NCBI RefSeq assembly: GCF_009177065.1 | Contig: NZ_WEZF01000001.1 | Location: 186,001 to 250,000 of the forward strand | DNA length: 64,000 nucleotides | Source: Tautonia marina | GTDB lineage: Bacteria > Planctomycetota > Planctomycetia > Isosphaerales > Isosphaeraceae | Reading direction: 5' to 3' | Shown here: positions 45,063-53,432 of the stretch, one piece after another | How the letters are laid out: every line of letters begins with the position of its first letter | How positions within the stretch are numbered: the first letter of the stretch is position 1 | Notes under the pieces: model-generated | Told to the model about the DNA's origin: nothing | The model's database searches: none | Seen by the model: the letters and a program-made list of their open reading frames with translations, nothing else | Translations under genes and position numbers: made by a program

Positions 45063-46751
45063 ATGACGGATTTCCGAAGCAGGCGGAGACGACGCATCGC
45101 CGGGGTGATCGCCGCTGCGCTGCTGGCCTGGCCCGAGGGGGGGATCGGCCAGGAGCCGACGGTTGAGGAGCGTCTGCGCCGCCTGGAGGAGATGAATACG
45201 AGCCTGATGGAGCAGAATCGGCTGCTGCTGGAACGGCTCGATACGCTCTCGACGAAGTACGACGAGGTGATGCGGGTGGTCGGCCCGAGCCTGGATCCTG
45301 CCGTCGAGCCGGCGCAGGAGCCAGGGTTGCCGCCGATCCCTGGGCCGAGTCCGATCGGCCCGATGGGGGAGCCGGCGACCCCCGTCTCGCCGGAGGAGGC
45401 CCCCGAGGCAGGGGGGACGCCGGCCCTGCCGATGCCCGCGCCGGCCGGGGTCGGCGGCGGGGCGTTTCGCGCCTATCAGACCGAGATCCTTGGCCCTCGG
45501 GGGGAGCCGGCCACCCAGACCGACACCCGGGACGCGCCGATCGAGCCGCCCGAGGAGGGGGGGAAGTTCCCGCTGGAGGCGTTTTACGACGAGGGGTTCG
45601 TCCTCGGTTCGGACGACGAGAAGGTCCCTTATCTGCTGAAGACGAACATCCGGATGCAGTTTCGGCACACGGGATTCCGCCGGTCGCGGCTGTTCTGGAT
45701 CGACTCGGCCGGGATTGTGCGGCCGATCCGGAATCGCCAGGACTTTGAGATCGAGCGGGGTCGGCTGTCGTTCGAGGGGTTCTTCTATGATCCGGACTTG
45801 CAGTATTACCTGAACCTCGATTTTGACACCGATGACCAGCACGTGGCGATCGCGCACGACTTCTGGATCAACTACCGGTTCAACCGAGCGCTGGATGTTT
45901 ATATTGGCAAGGCGTTCGTGCCGGGGAGCCGGTCGTGGCTGGAGGGCTCGACGCGGACCCAGTTCGCTGATCGATCGATGGCCACGACCTTCTTCCGCCC
46001 TGATCGAAGCGTGGGGATCTGGGCGCTCGGCGAGCCGGTGGAGAAGGTCTTCTACCGGGTGATGCTCGCCAACGGGTTCAACACGACCGACCTGACGTTC
46101 GAGGAGATCAATGAGCAGCCGGCGTACTCCGGGTCGCTGTGGTCGGAGGTCATCGGCGACTTCGGCCGGGGCTTCTCGGACCTGGAATGGCACGAGCGGC
46201 TCGCCCTCCGGCTGGGCAACAGCCTGACGTACGCGCCCGGGTCGCAGGCCGGGATTCTGTTCGAGCCGGTCAGCGAGCAGAACTTCGTCCGCCTGTCGGA
46301 CGGCACCCCCCTGTTCGAGCCCGGGGCGCTCGCGCCGGGGGTGACGGTCAACGATTTCGACATCACCCTGTACGCCATCGACGCGGCCCTGAAGTACCGT
46401 GGCCTGAGCATCAACGCCGAGTACTACCTCCGCTGGCTCGACGACATCCAGGGCAATGGCCCGCTGCCGATCACCCGGCTGTTCGATTACGGCTACTACG
46501 TGCAGGGGGGCTACTTCGTCGTTCGGGAGCGGGTGGAGCTGATCGCGCGGCACTCGCAGGTCAACGGGCGGTTCGGCAACGGAGCGGAATACGCGCTCGG
46601 CCTCAACTGGTTCATCAACCGCACGCACTACGCGAAATTTACGTTCGACGCGACCTGGCTGGATGCGATCCCCGCCCAGAACAGCGGGCCGAACTACCGG
46701 GCGGGTGATTCGGGGATCATGTTCCGCTCTCAGTTGCAACTGGCGTTCTGA
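45063..46751 (+). CDS. Outer-membrane porin (phosphate-selective porin O/P type)
   Basis: 562 residues with a signal peptide (about 1-29) and an N-terminal coiled coil at about 34-70 (VEERLRRLEEMNTSLMEQNR). A Pro-rich linker runs to about 145. The remaining 400 residues have alternating beta strands with aromatic girdles (LKTNIRMQFRHTGFRRSRLF, DLQYYLNLDFDTDD, YAIDAALKYRGLSINAEYYL, HYAKFTFDATWLDAIP). It ends in the outer-membrane signal RSQLQLAF. This is the OprO/P pattern of planctomycete porins, whose coiled coil may tether to the cell wall or scaffold. ATG at 45063, with CGGAG upstream. Substrate unknown. Confidence 0.88.
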   Translation: MTDFRSRRRRRIAGVIAAALLAWPEGGIGQEPTVEERLRRLEEMNTSLMEQNRLLLERLDTLSTKYDEVMRVVGPSLDPAVEPAQEPGLPPIPGPSPIGPMGEPATPVSPEEAPEAGGTPALPMPAPAGVGGGAFRAYQTEILGPRGEPATQTDTRDAPIEPPEEGGKFPLEAFYDEGFVLGSDDEKVPYLLKTNIRMQFRHTGFRRSRLFWIDSAGIVRPIRNRQDFEIERGRLSFEGFFYDPDLQYYLNLDFDTDDQHVAIAHDFWINYRFNRALDVYIGKAFVPGSRSWLEGSTRTQFADRSMATTFFRPDRSVGIWALGEPVEKVFYRVMLANGFNTTDLTFEEINEQPAYSGSLWSEVIGDFGRGFSDLEWHERLALRLGNSLTYAPGSQAGILFEPVSEQNFVRLSDGTPLFEPGALAPGVTVNDFDITLYAIDAALKYRGLSINAEYYLRWLDDIQGNGPLPITRLFDYGYYVQGGYFVVRERVELIARHSQVNGRFGNGAEYALGLNWFINRTHYAKFTFDATWLDAIPAQNSGPNYRAGDSGIMFRSQLQLAF

Positions 46752-46849
46752 TCGGGCGATTGGCGCCGGCGCCTTGCCGAGCGATGCGGCTCGAGGACGC
46801 CGGCTTCATCCGTGGTTGCAGCCGGCCCATTTCGCGGGCCGCTGAATCG

Positions 46850-46988
46850 CTGGGTGGCCTGGACAGCGTCCGCGTGGTCCGAGTCGCGAAGCGACATGAG
46901 GTCTTCAGGGGAAGCCTGGCTTGAATGAGGGGCGAGGGTGCGATATTGGCCTCATGCGGCGTCGCCACCCAGACCGCGGCACGGATCA
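46850..46988. repeat. Repeat family R2, copy 3
   Basis: CTGGGTGGCC, then GTCGCGAAGCGACATGAGGT, TTCAGGGGAAGCC, TTGAATGAGGGGCGAGGGTG and a CTCATGCGGCGTCGCC end match copies 1 and 2 with substitutions. It lies between the porin and the convergent DUF2784 gene and reaches the stop region of the latter. Confidence 0.75.
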
Positions 46989-47357
46989 CGACGTTGAGCG
47001 TCGGCTTCGGTAGAAAATGTATCCATAAATCGCTGTGTTGATGAGGATGACGCCGAGGCCCAGCATGACCTGGACGGTCGGGGTTAATGCGCCGGGATAG
47101 ATAAGGGGGAGAAGGTAGTGCTCGATGAAACCGCCCTCGTAGCCGGCCTCGCCGCTCAGGCGTCGCAGGGATTTCTCCAGGGGAGTGAGCGGGCAGCGCC
47201 AGTCCATGAACTCGATGAGCGCTCCCCAGGTGGCGACCGGGAGGTGGATCCAGGCGACCTTGGGCCAGCGCAGGACGAGCAGGCCGCCGAAGATCACAAG
47301 AAGAATGAAGGCAAGGTGCAGGACGAGGACGGCGTCGGCAAGGATGCGGAAGATCAT
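46986..47357 (-). CDS. DUF2784 family membrane protein
   Basis: 123 residues with three or four membrane segments: ADAVLVLHLAFILLVIFGGL (about 7-26), VAWIHLPVATWGALIEFMDW (34-53) and VQVMLGLGVILINTAIYGYI. The conserved DUF2784 features are the HLAFI start, the WRCPLTPLEK motif (53-62) and EGGFIEHYLLPLIYP. Function unknown; the family is widespread. The 3' end reaches repeat R2 copy 3, which may supply the last residues. Start ATG at 47357. Confidence 0.9.
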   Translation of the reverse strand: MIFRILADAVLVLHLAFILLVIFGGLLVLRWPKVAWIHLPVATWGALIEFMDWRCPLTPLEKSLRRLSGEAGYEGGFIEHYLLPLIYPGALTPTVQVMLGLGVILINTAIYGYIFYRSRRSTS

Positions 47358-47482
47358 GATCCGGCCCTCGATCCGGGAGAAGACGGCTCAAGGATGGGCG
47401 ACTTGCTTTCGGTGTGGGATGCGGATCCTGACCGGGGGAACCGGAGGGCGCGCCGAGGGGAGGGGCCCAATCATGGGAAGCG

Positions 47483-48001
47483 TCAGCCTTCGATGGCCTG
47501 GTCGGAGGGGACGAGGGGAAGGCGGTCGGAGAGGGCGGAGAGGGAGAGGGCGTGGATCATCTCGTCGACGGTGGTGCAGCAGTCGGGGAGGATGCGGACG
47601 TGGTACTTCTCGGCGGCCCGGGAGAGGGCGGTGTGGGTGACGCAGTTGTGGGTCATCATGCCGCAGACGAGCAGCTCGGTGATGCCGAGCTGCTGGAGGG
47701 TGTCGTCGAGGGTGGTGTCGCGGAAGCTGTCGGCCGATTGCTTGACGACGATCGGGGCGTCGGGGGCGGCGGCCTGGATGCGGGGGTGGAGGGCGGCTCC
47801 TTCGGTCCCCTCGCCGAAGAAGGGGGCCGAGGCGGCCGGGGTGACGACGTGCTGGACGAGGATGACCGGCATGCCGACGGATTTCGCCTTGGCAATGGCG
47901 TGCTCGATCGATTGGAGCGTCGCTTCCGGCTTCCAGAGGGGGAACTTGCCGCCGGAGAAGTAGTCGTTCTGGACGTCGATGACGAGTAATGCGGTCTTCA
48001 T
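47483..48001 (-). CDS. Isochorismatase-family cysteine hydrolase
   Basis: 172 residues. Catalytic triad expected from the family: Asp9 in VIDVQNDYF, Lys in PIVVKQSADSF, Cys in CGMMTHNCV (THNCV loop). These proteins hydrolyse amides such as nicotinamide, N-carbamoyl compounds or related small molecules; the substrate is not evident. N-terminus MKTALLVIDVQNDYFSGG is canonical, which fixes the ATG at 48001. A longer in-frame start at 48133 would add an Arg/Pro-rich leader. It is divergent from the fasciclin gene. Confidence 0.93.
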   Translation of the reverse strand: MKTALLVIDVQNDYFSGGKFPLWKPEATLQSIEHAIAKAKSVGMPVILVQHVVTPAASAPFFGEGTEGAALHPRIQAAAPDAPIVVKQSADSFRDTTLDDTLQQLGITELLVCGMMTHNCVTHTALSRAAEKYHVRILPDCCTTVDEMIHALSLSALSDRLPLVPSDQAIEG

Positions 48002-48372
48002 GGTGCGTACCCTTGACGGTCCTGACGGCGCCGGGTCACCCATGACAGTCCGGCCCGCCAGGACATCGACCCAGGGTATCACACGACGCAGCGTTCCGGA
48101 CATGGCCATGCCCCCAATCACACGCCCCGACAAGACGGACCGCCACCGCGTGGTTGTCAGGCCTAAGAAATGGATTCGTGCATGCTTCGATTGAATGATT
48201 TATGTTGATTTGAAGCGACATTGCTTGCCGGGGCGGTGTGAGTGCCTACGACAGTGGGAACCCGGTGATCGAGGTGCTGCGAAGGCGGACGCCCGATGCA
48301 CTTGGGTTCACCATTCATTACGTGCTGGTATTTTACGATCCAGAATGCTTGCATCAGGAGGTTGAGGTTTCC
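48002..48372. other. Divergent promoter region, isochorismatase/fasciclin genes
   Basis: 371 bp without a gene. The stretch 48170-48225 is richer in A+T (TTGAATGATTTATGTTGATT) and is the most likely place for promoter elements. No reliable box assignment. Confidence 0.45.
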
Positions 48373-48894
48373 ATGCTCGCCCGATTCGTTGCTGCGCCAG
48401 TGGTTCTTGCTGCCCTGTGTGTTCTTCCGATGGGGACCCTTGGCCCGCAGGCCGCGGCTCAGGGGCCGCCCCGGGCCTCGGAACCGACGATTGTGGACAT
48501 CGCTCTGGCGGTGAACGAGGAGACGGGGGAATTCTCGACACTCATCGCCGCCCTGGTCGAGGCCGATCTGGTCGAGGTGCTGGATGGGCGTCGGCAGTTC
48601 ACGGTTTTCGCTCCCACCGACGAGGCCTTTGCAACGCTGGGGCTGAATGCCGGGAACATCGGCACGCTGCCGGTTGAGGCGCTCACGAACATCTTGCTGT
48701 ACCACGTGTCGCCCGGCGAACGCTTTGCCGAGGACGTGATTTCCTCGACGCGCATTCGGACGGTGAGCAAGGGCTTCACCTTCCCGAGCGTGACCGCGGA
48801 TGGCGTGTTCATCAATCAGAGCAAGATTCTTGCGGTGGATATTGATGCGAGCAACGGCGTGATCCACATCATCGATACGGTCTTACTCCCCTGA
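48373..48894 (+). CDS. Secreted fasciclin (FAS1) domain protein
   Basis: 173 residues. A signal peptide at about 1-30 (FVAAPVVLAALCVLPMGTLG) is followed by one FAS1 domain. Its conserved H1 box is DGRRQFTVFAPTDEAFATL (about 74-92). The LTNILLYHVSPGERFAEDV stretch has the YH pair, and the H2-like end is DIDASNGVIHIIDTVLLP. FAS1 domains mediate adhesion to cells or matrix. ATG at 48373, with AGGAGG upstream. It is convergent with a sulfatase gene 113 bp away. Confidence 0.93.
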   Translation: MLARFVAAPVVLAALCVLPMGTLGPQAAAQGPPRASEPTIVDIALAVNEETGEFSTLIAALVEADLVEVLDGRRQFTVFAPTDEAFATLGLNAGNIGTLPVEALTNILLYHVSPGERFAEDVISSTRIRTVSKGFTFPSVTADGVFINQSKILAVDIDASNGVIHIIDTVLLP

Positions 48895-49007
48895 GTTTCG
48901 ATCACCCCAGGTTGCTGAGCGGACCGGGTCGCCCGACGATTGCGCGATCTGCCGAGAGGCTCCCGTTACATCTGGTCAACGGGGGCCTTATCGGTCTTGA
49001 GGCGAAC

Positions 49008-50414
49008 TTACGGGTTGGTGGGCAAAGGTTGTGGCGCTGGAGTACGGGGACGGTCCATCTCGTCTTGCCAGGCGTTGAGTCGCGCGGAGAGGTGGGAGAC
49101 GCGGGACGGATCGGTAGCCGAGAGGTTGTGCGATTCGGACGGGTCGGCGGCGAGGTGGAACAGGAGGGGGCGGCCGTCGACAGTCAGGAGTTTCCAGGGG
49201 CCGAGGCGGACGGCGGTTGCGGCTCCGTTGCGCCAGAACAACGGGCGCTCCGGCAGCGGTTCGCGGCGGAGGAGGAGCGGGGCGAGCGAGAGGCCGTCGA
49301 GTGGGGGGGCGTCCGCGATCGGGTCGGGCTGGGCGAGGTCGAGGACGGTGGGGAGGAGGTCCATCGTCATCACGGTTTCGGAGGTGACACCGGGGGCAAT
49401 CCGCCCGGGCCACCAGGCGAGGGCCGGGACACGGTGGCCGCCTTCGAACAACTCGCCTTTCTGACCGCGCAAAGGGCCGTTGTCGGAGATCTCGCCGTGG
49501 AAGCGGTCGCCGTAGTGGCGGTAGCCGCCGTTGTCGGAAGTGAAGATCACCAGGGTGGAACGGTCGAGATCGAGTTGTTTCAATGTGTCGATGAGCTGGC
49601 CGACGCTCTGATCGATCGCCTCGACCATCTCCCGGACCACCGGCCCGACGGCGCCGGGAGGGTGAGGGCCGAGCTTGCTGAGGGTGTTGTAATCGTGCCC
49701 TTGCTGACGGTGCGCGGGCTCGTTGGGGCCTTGCCAGGGGAAGTGGATGGCCAGGTGGGAGACGAGCAGGAAAAAGGGTTGATTCCGGTGCCGTTCGATG
49801 AAATCGATGCTGTCTCGCGTGATGAGATCAACACTATAACCCGGTTCGAAGGCCAGGGTTTCGCCGACCCACCAGTCGGGGTCGCCCGATCGGCTGATGT
49901 GCGAGTGATGATCCCCGTCTCCGGTCAGCAGGCCGCGGAACTCGTCGAAGCCTTGCCGGGTGGGGAGGAACGGTGCCTGGTAGCCGAGGTGCCACTTGCC
50001 GAACAGGCCCGAGGCGTAGCCGGCGGGTTTCAGGGCCTCGGCGATGGTGATTTCGTCGAGCGGCAAGCCGATGGCGTGGTCGCGTTCGGCGTCGAGCGCC
50101 CCTTCGAAGGCGCGGCCGAACCGGTTCTGGTAGCGTCCGGTGAGCAAGGCGGCCCGGGTTGCCGAACACATCGGGCCATTGGAATGAAAGTCGGTGAAGC
50201 GAAGCCCTTCGGCGGCGAGGCGGTCGATGTGCGGTGTCTGGTTGGTTTGGTTGCCGAAACAGCCGATGTCGGCATAGCCGAGGTCGTCGATGAGGATGAG
50301 CAGGATGTTAGGAGGGCGGTGGGCGTCGGCAGCCTCCTGGGCCGAGGCGAAGGTGCCTTGCAAGAAAACGGCAGAGTAGAACGCGATTGGAATTGCAGAA
50401 AAATTCGAAATCAT
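49008..50414 (-). CDS. Type I sulfatase (arylsulfatase family), secreted
   Basis: 468 residues with a short signal peptide (IPIAFYSAVFLQGTFASA). Metal site ILLILIDDLGYADIG (about 37-51). The formylglycine motif is C83-S-A-T-R followed by AALLTGR, the CxAxR variant of the usual CxPxR. Further conserved parts are FGKWHLGY, SHLAIHFPWQ and IFTSDNGGYR. Planctomycetes encode many such enzymes for sulfated polysaccharides. A formylglycine-generating enzyme would be required; none is in this window. The start codon lacks a strong ribosome binding site. Confidence 0.93.
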   Translation of the reverse strand: MISNFSAIPIAFYSAVFLQGTFASAQEAADAHRPPNILLILIDDLGYADIGCFGNQTNQTPHIDRLAAEGLRFTDFHSNGPMCSATRAALLTGRYQNRFGRAFEGALDAERDHAIGLPLDEITIAEALKPAGYASGLFGKWHLGYQAPFLPTRQGFDEFRGLLTGDGDHHSHISRSGDPDWWVGETLAFEPGYSVDLITRDSIDFIERHRNQPFFLLVSHLAIHFPWQGPNEPAHRQQGHDYNTLSKLGPHPPGAVGPVVREMVEAIDQSVGQLIDTLKQLDLDRSTLVIFTSDNGGYRHYGDRFHGEISDNGPLRGQKGELFEGGHRVPALAWWPGRIAPGVTSETVMTMDLLPTVLDLAQPDPIADAPPLDGLSLAPLLLRREPLPERPLFWRNGAATAVRLGPWKLLTVDGRPLLFHLAADPSESHNLSATDPSRVSHLSARLNAWQDEMDRPRTPAPQPLPTNP

Positions 50415-50536
50415 GATTCTTCGAATTGTGATTGAGTCGGCTTCGCCTCTTCTTCCGGGCTCGCGTCGAGAGTATCGAGCACACGAGGACCTGGAAGGGG
50501 GAAGGTGTGTCCTCGAAGGCTCGCCGTACAGCGTCG

Positions 50537-50764
50537 TTACGCGGACTCCACCGCAGCATAGACCTTGCCGTGCCTGGCGAGCCAGGCGAGGTCGCCGCGT
50601 TCGGCGTGTTCATGAATGTCGCGGAGGAGTCGGACGGTTTCAGGCTCGTAGCAAGGTTCACTGGGGTCGTCGGCAGGAATGACCATTTGCACATCAACGG
50701 CAAAGACGTACTTGTCTGTCTGAATGAAACGGGTCCGTATGATTCGTTCTCCCGGAATCTTCAT
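50537..50764 (-). CDS. Small unknown protein, coupled to the DUF4258 gene
   Basis: 75 residues. MKIPGERIIRTRFIQTDKY, then VFAVDVQMVIPADDPSEPCY and VRLLRDIHEHAERGDLAWLA. No signal peptide or membrane segment. Its ATG at 50764 overlaps the true stop of the upstream DUF4258 gene by four bases (ATGA), the usual layout for a two-gene unit such as a toxin-antitoxin pair. GAGG lies nearby. I recognise no family; an antitoxin role is speculative. Confidence 0.6.
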   Translation of the reverse strand: MKIPGERIIRTRFIQTDKYVFAVDVQMVIPADDPSEPCYEPETVRLLRDIHEHAERGDLAWLARHGKVYAAVESA

Positions 50765-51057
50765 CTCGGGCCTCGGTCGAAGAAGTGAACACTGACGAGC
50801 TTGGCAATTCCACTCGGGCGGAGGAGTGACCAAACGGCCTAGAACTCGGTGCCATCCGGCAATGCCTCGCGGACCTCGACGGTCGGGTGAGGTGTCGCGT
50901 TGGGGTGTTCGACGATCAACGAGCCGTCATCAAGGCCGGAGACGGCTTGCCACTCCAGGATACCTCGTTCTTCCAGACGTTCGGAAGCGTGGTTTCCCAC
51001 GAGGTAACGGTCTTCCGCAACGAGGCGTCGAATGATTTCGAAGAGTTCCCCCTTCAA
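50761..51057 (-). pseudogene. DUF4258 gene interrupted by an in-frame TAG
   Basis: The frame from ATG 51057 reads LVGNHASERLEERGILEWQA and SLIVEHPNATPHPTVEVREA, the DUF4258 pattern (HA.ER..ERGI). It hits TAG at 50839-50841 after 72 codons. In the same frame beyond it the family's C-terminal sheet continues (AVWSLLRPSGIAKLVSVHFF, then DRGPR) to a TGA at 50761-50763. That TGA overlaps the start of the next gene. Full length would be 98 residues. TAG most simply derives from CAG (Gln). So this looks like a recent nonsense mutation, a sequencing error, or readthrough. DUF4258 proteins resemble RelE-type small toxins. Confidence 0.8.
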
Positions 51058-51103
51058 TGATACCTCTCCGCGTTCTGAAGAACTCTGCTTTGCCCACCTG
51101 GGG

Positions 51104-52468
51104 TCAAATCAGTTCCCGGATGGGCTCGCCGTGGGGGAGGAGGGGGATGGGGCGGCCGGTGAAGTCGGGGAATTCGAGGTGGGGGGGGATGCCGAGGTGG
51201 TGGTAGATCGTGGCGAGGAGATCCTGGGGGGAGAGGGGGCGTTCGGTGGGGTATTCTCCGCGGGAGTTGGTGGAGCCGATGACCTGGCCGGTGGTCAGGC
51301 CGCCGCCGCTGACGAGGGCGGCCATGGCGTCGGGCCAGTGGTCGCGGCCGATGAGGCCGTCGGCCTGGGCGAGTCGGGGGGTGCGGCCGAACTCGCCGCA
51401 GGCGACGATGAGAATTTTGCGGTCGAGGCTGCGGGCGTAAACGTCTTCGATCAGAGCGGAGAGGGCCTGGTCCATGAAGGGGGAGCGGTAGCGGGTGGCG
51501 TCGCCGAGATCCCAGCGGGTTTGGACGTTGATGTGATCATCCCACGAGAAGTAGCGGTCGGAGAGGGTGGGGGCCAGCGCGTCGATGGTGATGACGGTGG
51601 AGCCGGCCTCGGCCAGGCGGCGGGCGAGCAGGCAGGCCTGGCCCCAGAGGTGGCGGCCGTAGCGGTCGCGGAGGCGGGGGTCTTCACGGGAGAGGTCGAA
51701 GGCGGAGGCCACACCAGGATTGGTGAGCATCTGGAGCGCGGCCTCGCGGAAGGGGTCGGCGTCGGCGTCGGGGCGGGCATCGAGGCCGCGGCGGAAGCCG
51801 TCGAACTGGGAGAGGAGGCCGCGGCGGTCGTCGAGGCGCTGGCCGTTAATCCCGCCGACGAGGGCGAGGGCAGGGGGGCGGAAGTCGGGGGCCGAGGGGT
51901 CGCCGGTGGCGAAGGCGGAGTGGGTGACGCCGAGGTAGGTCGGCCGGGTCATGAACGGCTGGCGGGGAATGCCGACGTAGCGCGGGAGGCCATCGGGGCG
52001 AAGGCCGCGGACATGGCTGGCGACCATGCCGAAGTCGGGGTGCTCGGACTTCGAGGTGGAGGTGGGGTCGGGGGGGCTGGGCGTCTTGCCGGTCAACAGC
52101 TCGATCGAGCCGTCGTTATGGGCCGACATGGTGTGGTGGAGCGACCGGACGATCGAGACCTTGTCGCCGAGCTTCGCCTGGAGCGGGAAGACCTCGCAGA
52201 AGTCCATGCCGGGGACATTGGTGGCGATGGGGTTGAAGGGGCCACGGTACTCGGCGGGGGCGTCGGGCTTTGGGTCCCAGGTTTCGAACTGGCTGGGGCC
52301 GCCCCACATCCAGAAGAGGATGACGGAGGTGTCGGGGTCAGAAGGGAGGCCGTTCGCATTGGCCCGGGCGGCGAGTAGGTCGGAGAGGCCCAGGCCGCCC
52401 AGGGCGAGCGAGCCGAGACGGAGGAACTCGCGGCGTCGGAGCGGTCCAAGACAGGCCGGGGCGGGCAT
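51104..52468 (-). CDS. DUF1501 family exported protein
   Basis: 454 residues. The N-terminus RRREFLRLGSLALGGLGLSD is a Tat-like signal (RRREFLR). The DUF1501 body carries SVILFWMWGGPSQFETWDPK, VRSLHHTMSAHNDGSIELLT and LIVACGEFGRTPRLAQADG, then DHWPDAMAALVSGGG. DUF1501 is related to the alkaline-phosphatase superfamily and usually pairs with DUF1549/DUF1553 proteins in planctomycetes, but no such partner adjoins this copy. ATG at 52468, with GGAGG six bases upstream. Function unproven. Confidence 0.95.
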   Translation of the reverse strand: MPAPACLGPLRRREFLRLGSLALGGLGLSDLLAARANANGLPSDPDTSVILFWMWGGPSQFETWDPKPDAPAEYRGPFNPIATNVPGMDFCEVFPLQAKLGDKVSIVRSLHHTMSAHNDGSIELLTGKTPSPPDPTSTSKSEHPDFGMVASHVRGLRPDGLPRYVGIPRQPFMTRPTYLGVTHSAFATGDPSAPDFRPPALALVGGINGQRLDDRRGLLSQFDGFRRGLDARPDADADPFREAALQMLTNPGVASAFDLSREDPRLRDRYGRHLWGQACLLARRLAEAGSTVITIDALAPTLSDRYFSWDDHINVQTRWDLGDATRYRSPFMDQALSALIEDVYARSLDRKILIVACGEFGRTPRLAQADGLIGRDHWPDAMAALVSGGGLTTGQVIGSTNSRGEYPTERPLSPQDLLATIYHHLGIPPHLEFPDFTGRPIPLLPHGEPIRELI

Positions 52469-52599
52469 CGCGATCCTCCGTTCGTTGCGCAAGGATGTTT
52501 GACAACGGTTGGAGGATCATACCGCCGAGGGGTCTGGCGGGGCAATGACCGGGTGGGGCGGTTGGGTCGGGAGCGGGGCGGAGCGTGGGGGGACGAGGA

Positions 52600-53028
52600 T
52601 CAGGCCGCCTCGGCTTCCTCGGCTGCTTCCTGGGCCAATCGCTCGTCTTCTTCGAGGCATTCCCAGCGATAAACGGTTCGAGTGCGGAAGTAGTTGAAGT
52701 GGCCCGAAGGTTCCAGGTCGCCGGTGCGTTCGAACTCGCGGTAGCAGCGGGCCATGCGGAAACAGTCGACGAACCAGCCGGGAGACATGCCTTCCAGGTT
52801 GCAGCCCTGGCGCACCTCGCCGTCGAGCGTGTTGGGGCCTTCCATCGAGGCGATCAACTGGCCGGACGCGTCGGTGACGGTGACGAGGAGTTGGTCGGAT
52901 CGGGTCGCCCGGCAGGAGACGGTCCAGCCTCCCATCTCCTGGACGAGGAAGCTCACCTGGACGTTCGACCAACGCTTCGGCCAGTAATCGCGGATCAGTT
53001 TGAAGGCTTCGAGGAGCGTTCCGAGCAT
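52600..53028 (-). CDS. Unknown protein
   Basis: 142 residues from ATG 53028 with GAGG upstream (53079 is an alternative start). No signal peptide or membrane segment. The core looks beta-rich (SNVQVSFLVQEMGGWTVSCR, QLLVTVTDASGQLIASMEG), followed by helices around WFVDCFRMARCYREFERTG. An acidic Ala/Glu-rich tail ends it. I recognise no family. It lies between a DUF1501 gene and repeat R1 copy E. Confidence 0.65.
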   Translation of the reverse strand: MLGTLLEAFKLIRDYWPKRWSNVQVSFLVQEMGGWTVSCRATRSDQLLVTVTDASGQLIASMEGPNTLDGEVRQGCNLEGMSPGWFVDCFRMARCYREFERTGDLEPSGHFNYFRTRTVYRWECLEEDERLAQEAAEEAEAA

Positions 53029-53205
53029 CGAGTTGGCCTCCGTGCCATTCGAAGCAATCGTGGCGAGCGTGATCGCCACAGGGCGCGATCAGATCCGTGC
53101 GGTTATCGGTTGCTTGCCCCTGAGATCGATAGCGTTTCTCCGAATGTTTGGCATCCGACAGGGGTCGGCACGATCCCGGCTACCCCTGGCAGGACGAAGG
53201 CACCC

Positions 53206-53402
53206 GACTCCCGCTTCCATTCCAAAATGGTGGGTTTTTCCCGGGCGGCCCCGGTTGCTCGTCAACCGGGGTCGCGGAGCGATGAGCGGTCTCAGTGAGG
53301 CGTCCCGGAGCCTCTTGCGGCGACGCCGCCCCGGTTGGCGAGCAACCGGGGCCATCCAGTGCAAAGGGGCGACCCAGCATTGAAGGGTGGAAGCGGTACG
53401 AC
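53206..53402. repeat. MITE-like palindromic element, family R1 copy E
   Basis: 197 bp, inverted relative to copy A. Right end at 53378-53402 matches the copy A terminal repeat at 22 of 25 positions; left end at 53206-53230 is more diverged but keeps CCGCTTCCA. The two CCCCGGTTG/CAACCGGGG hairpins are intact. It fills the gap between two minus-strand genes. Confidence 0.8.
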
Positions 53403-53432
53403 AGCAGAGGCCAATGTCTCTGACGCTACAAC

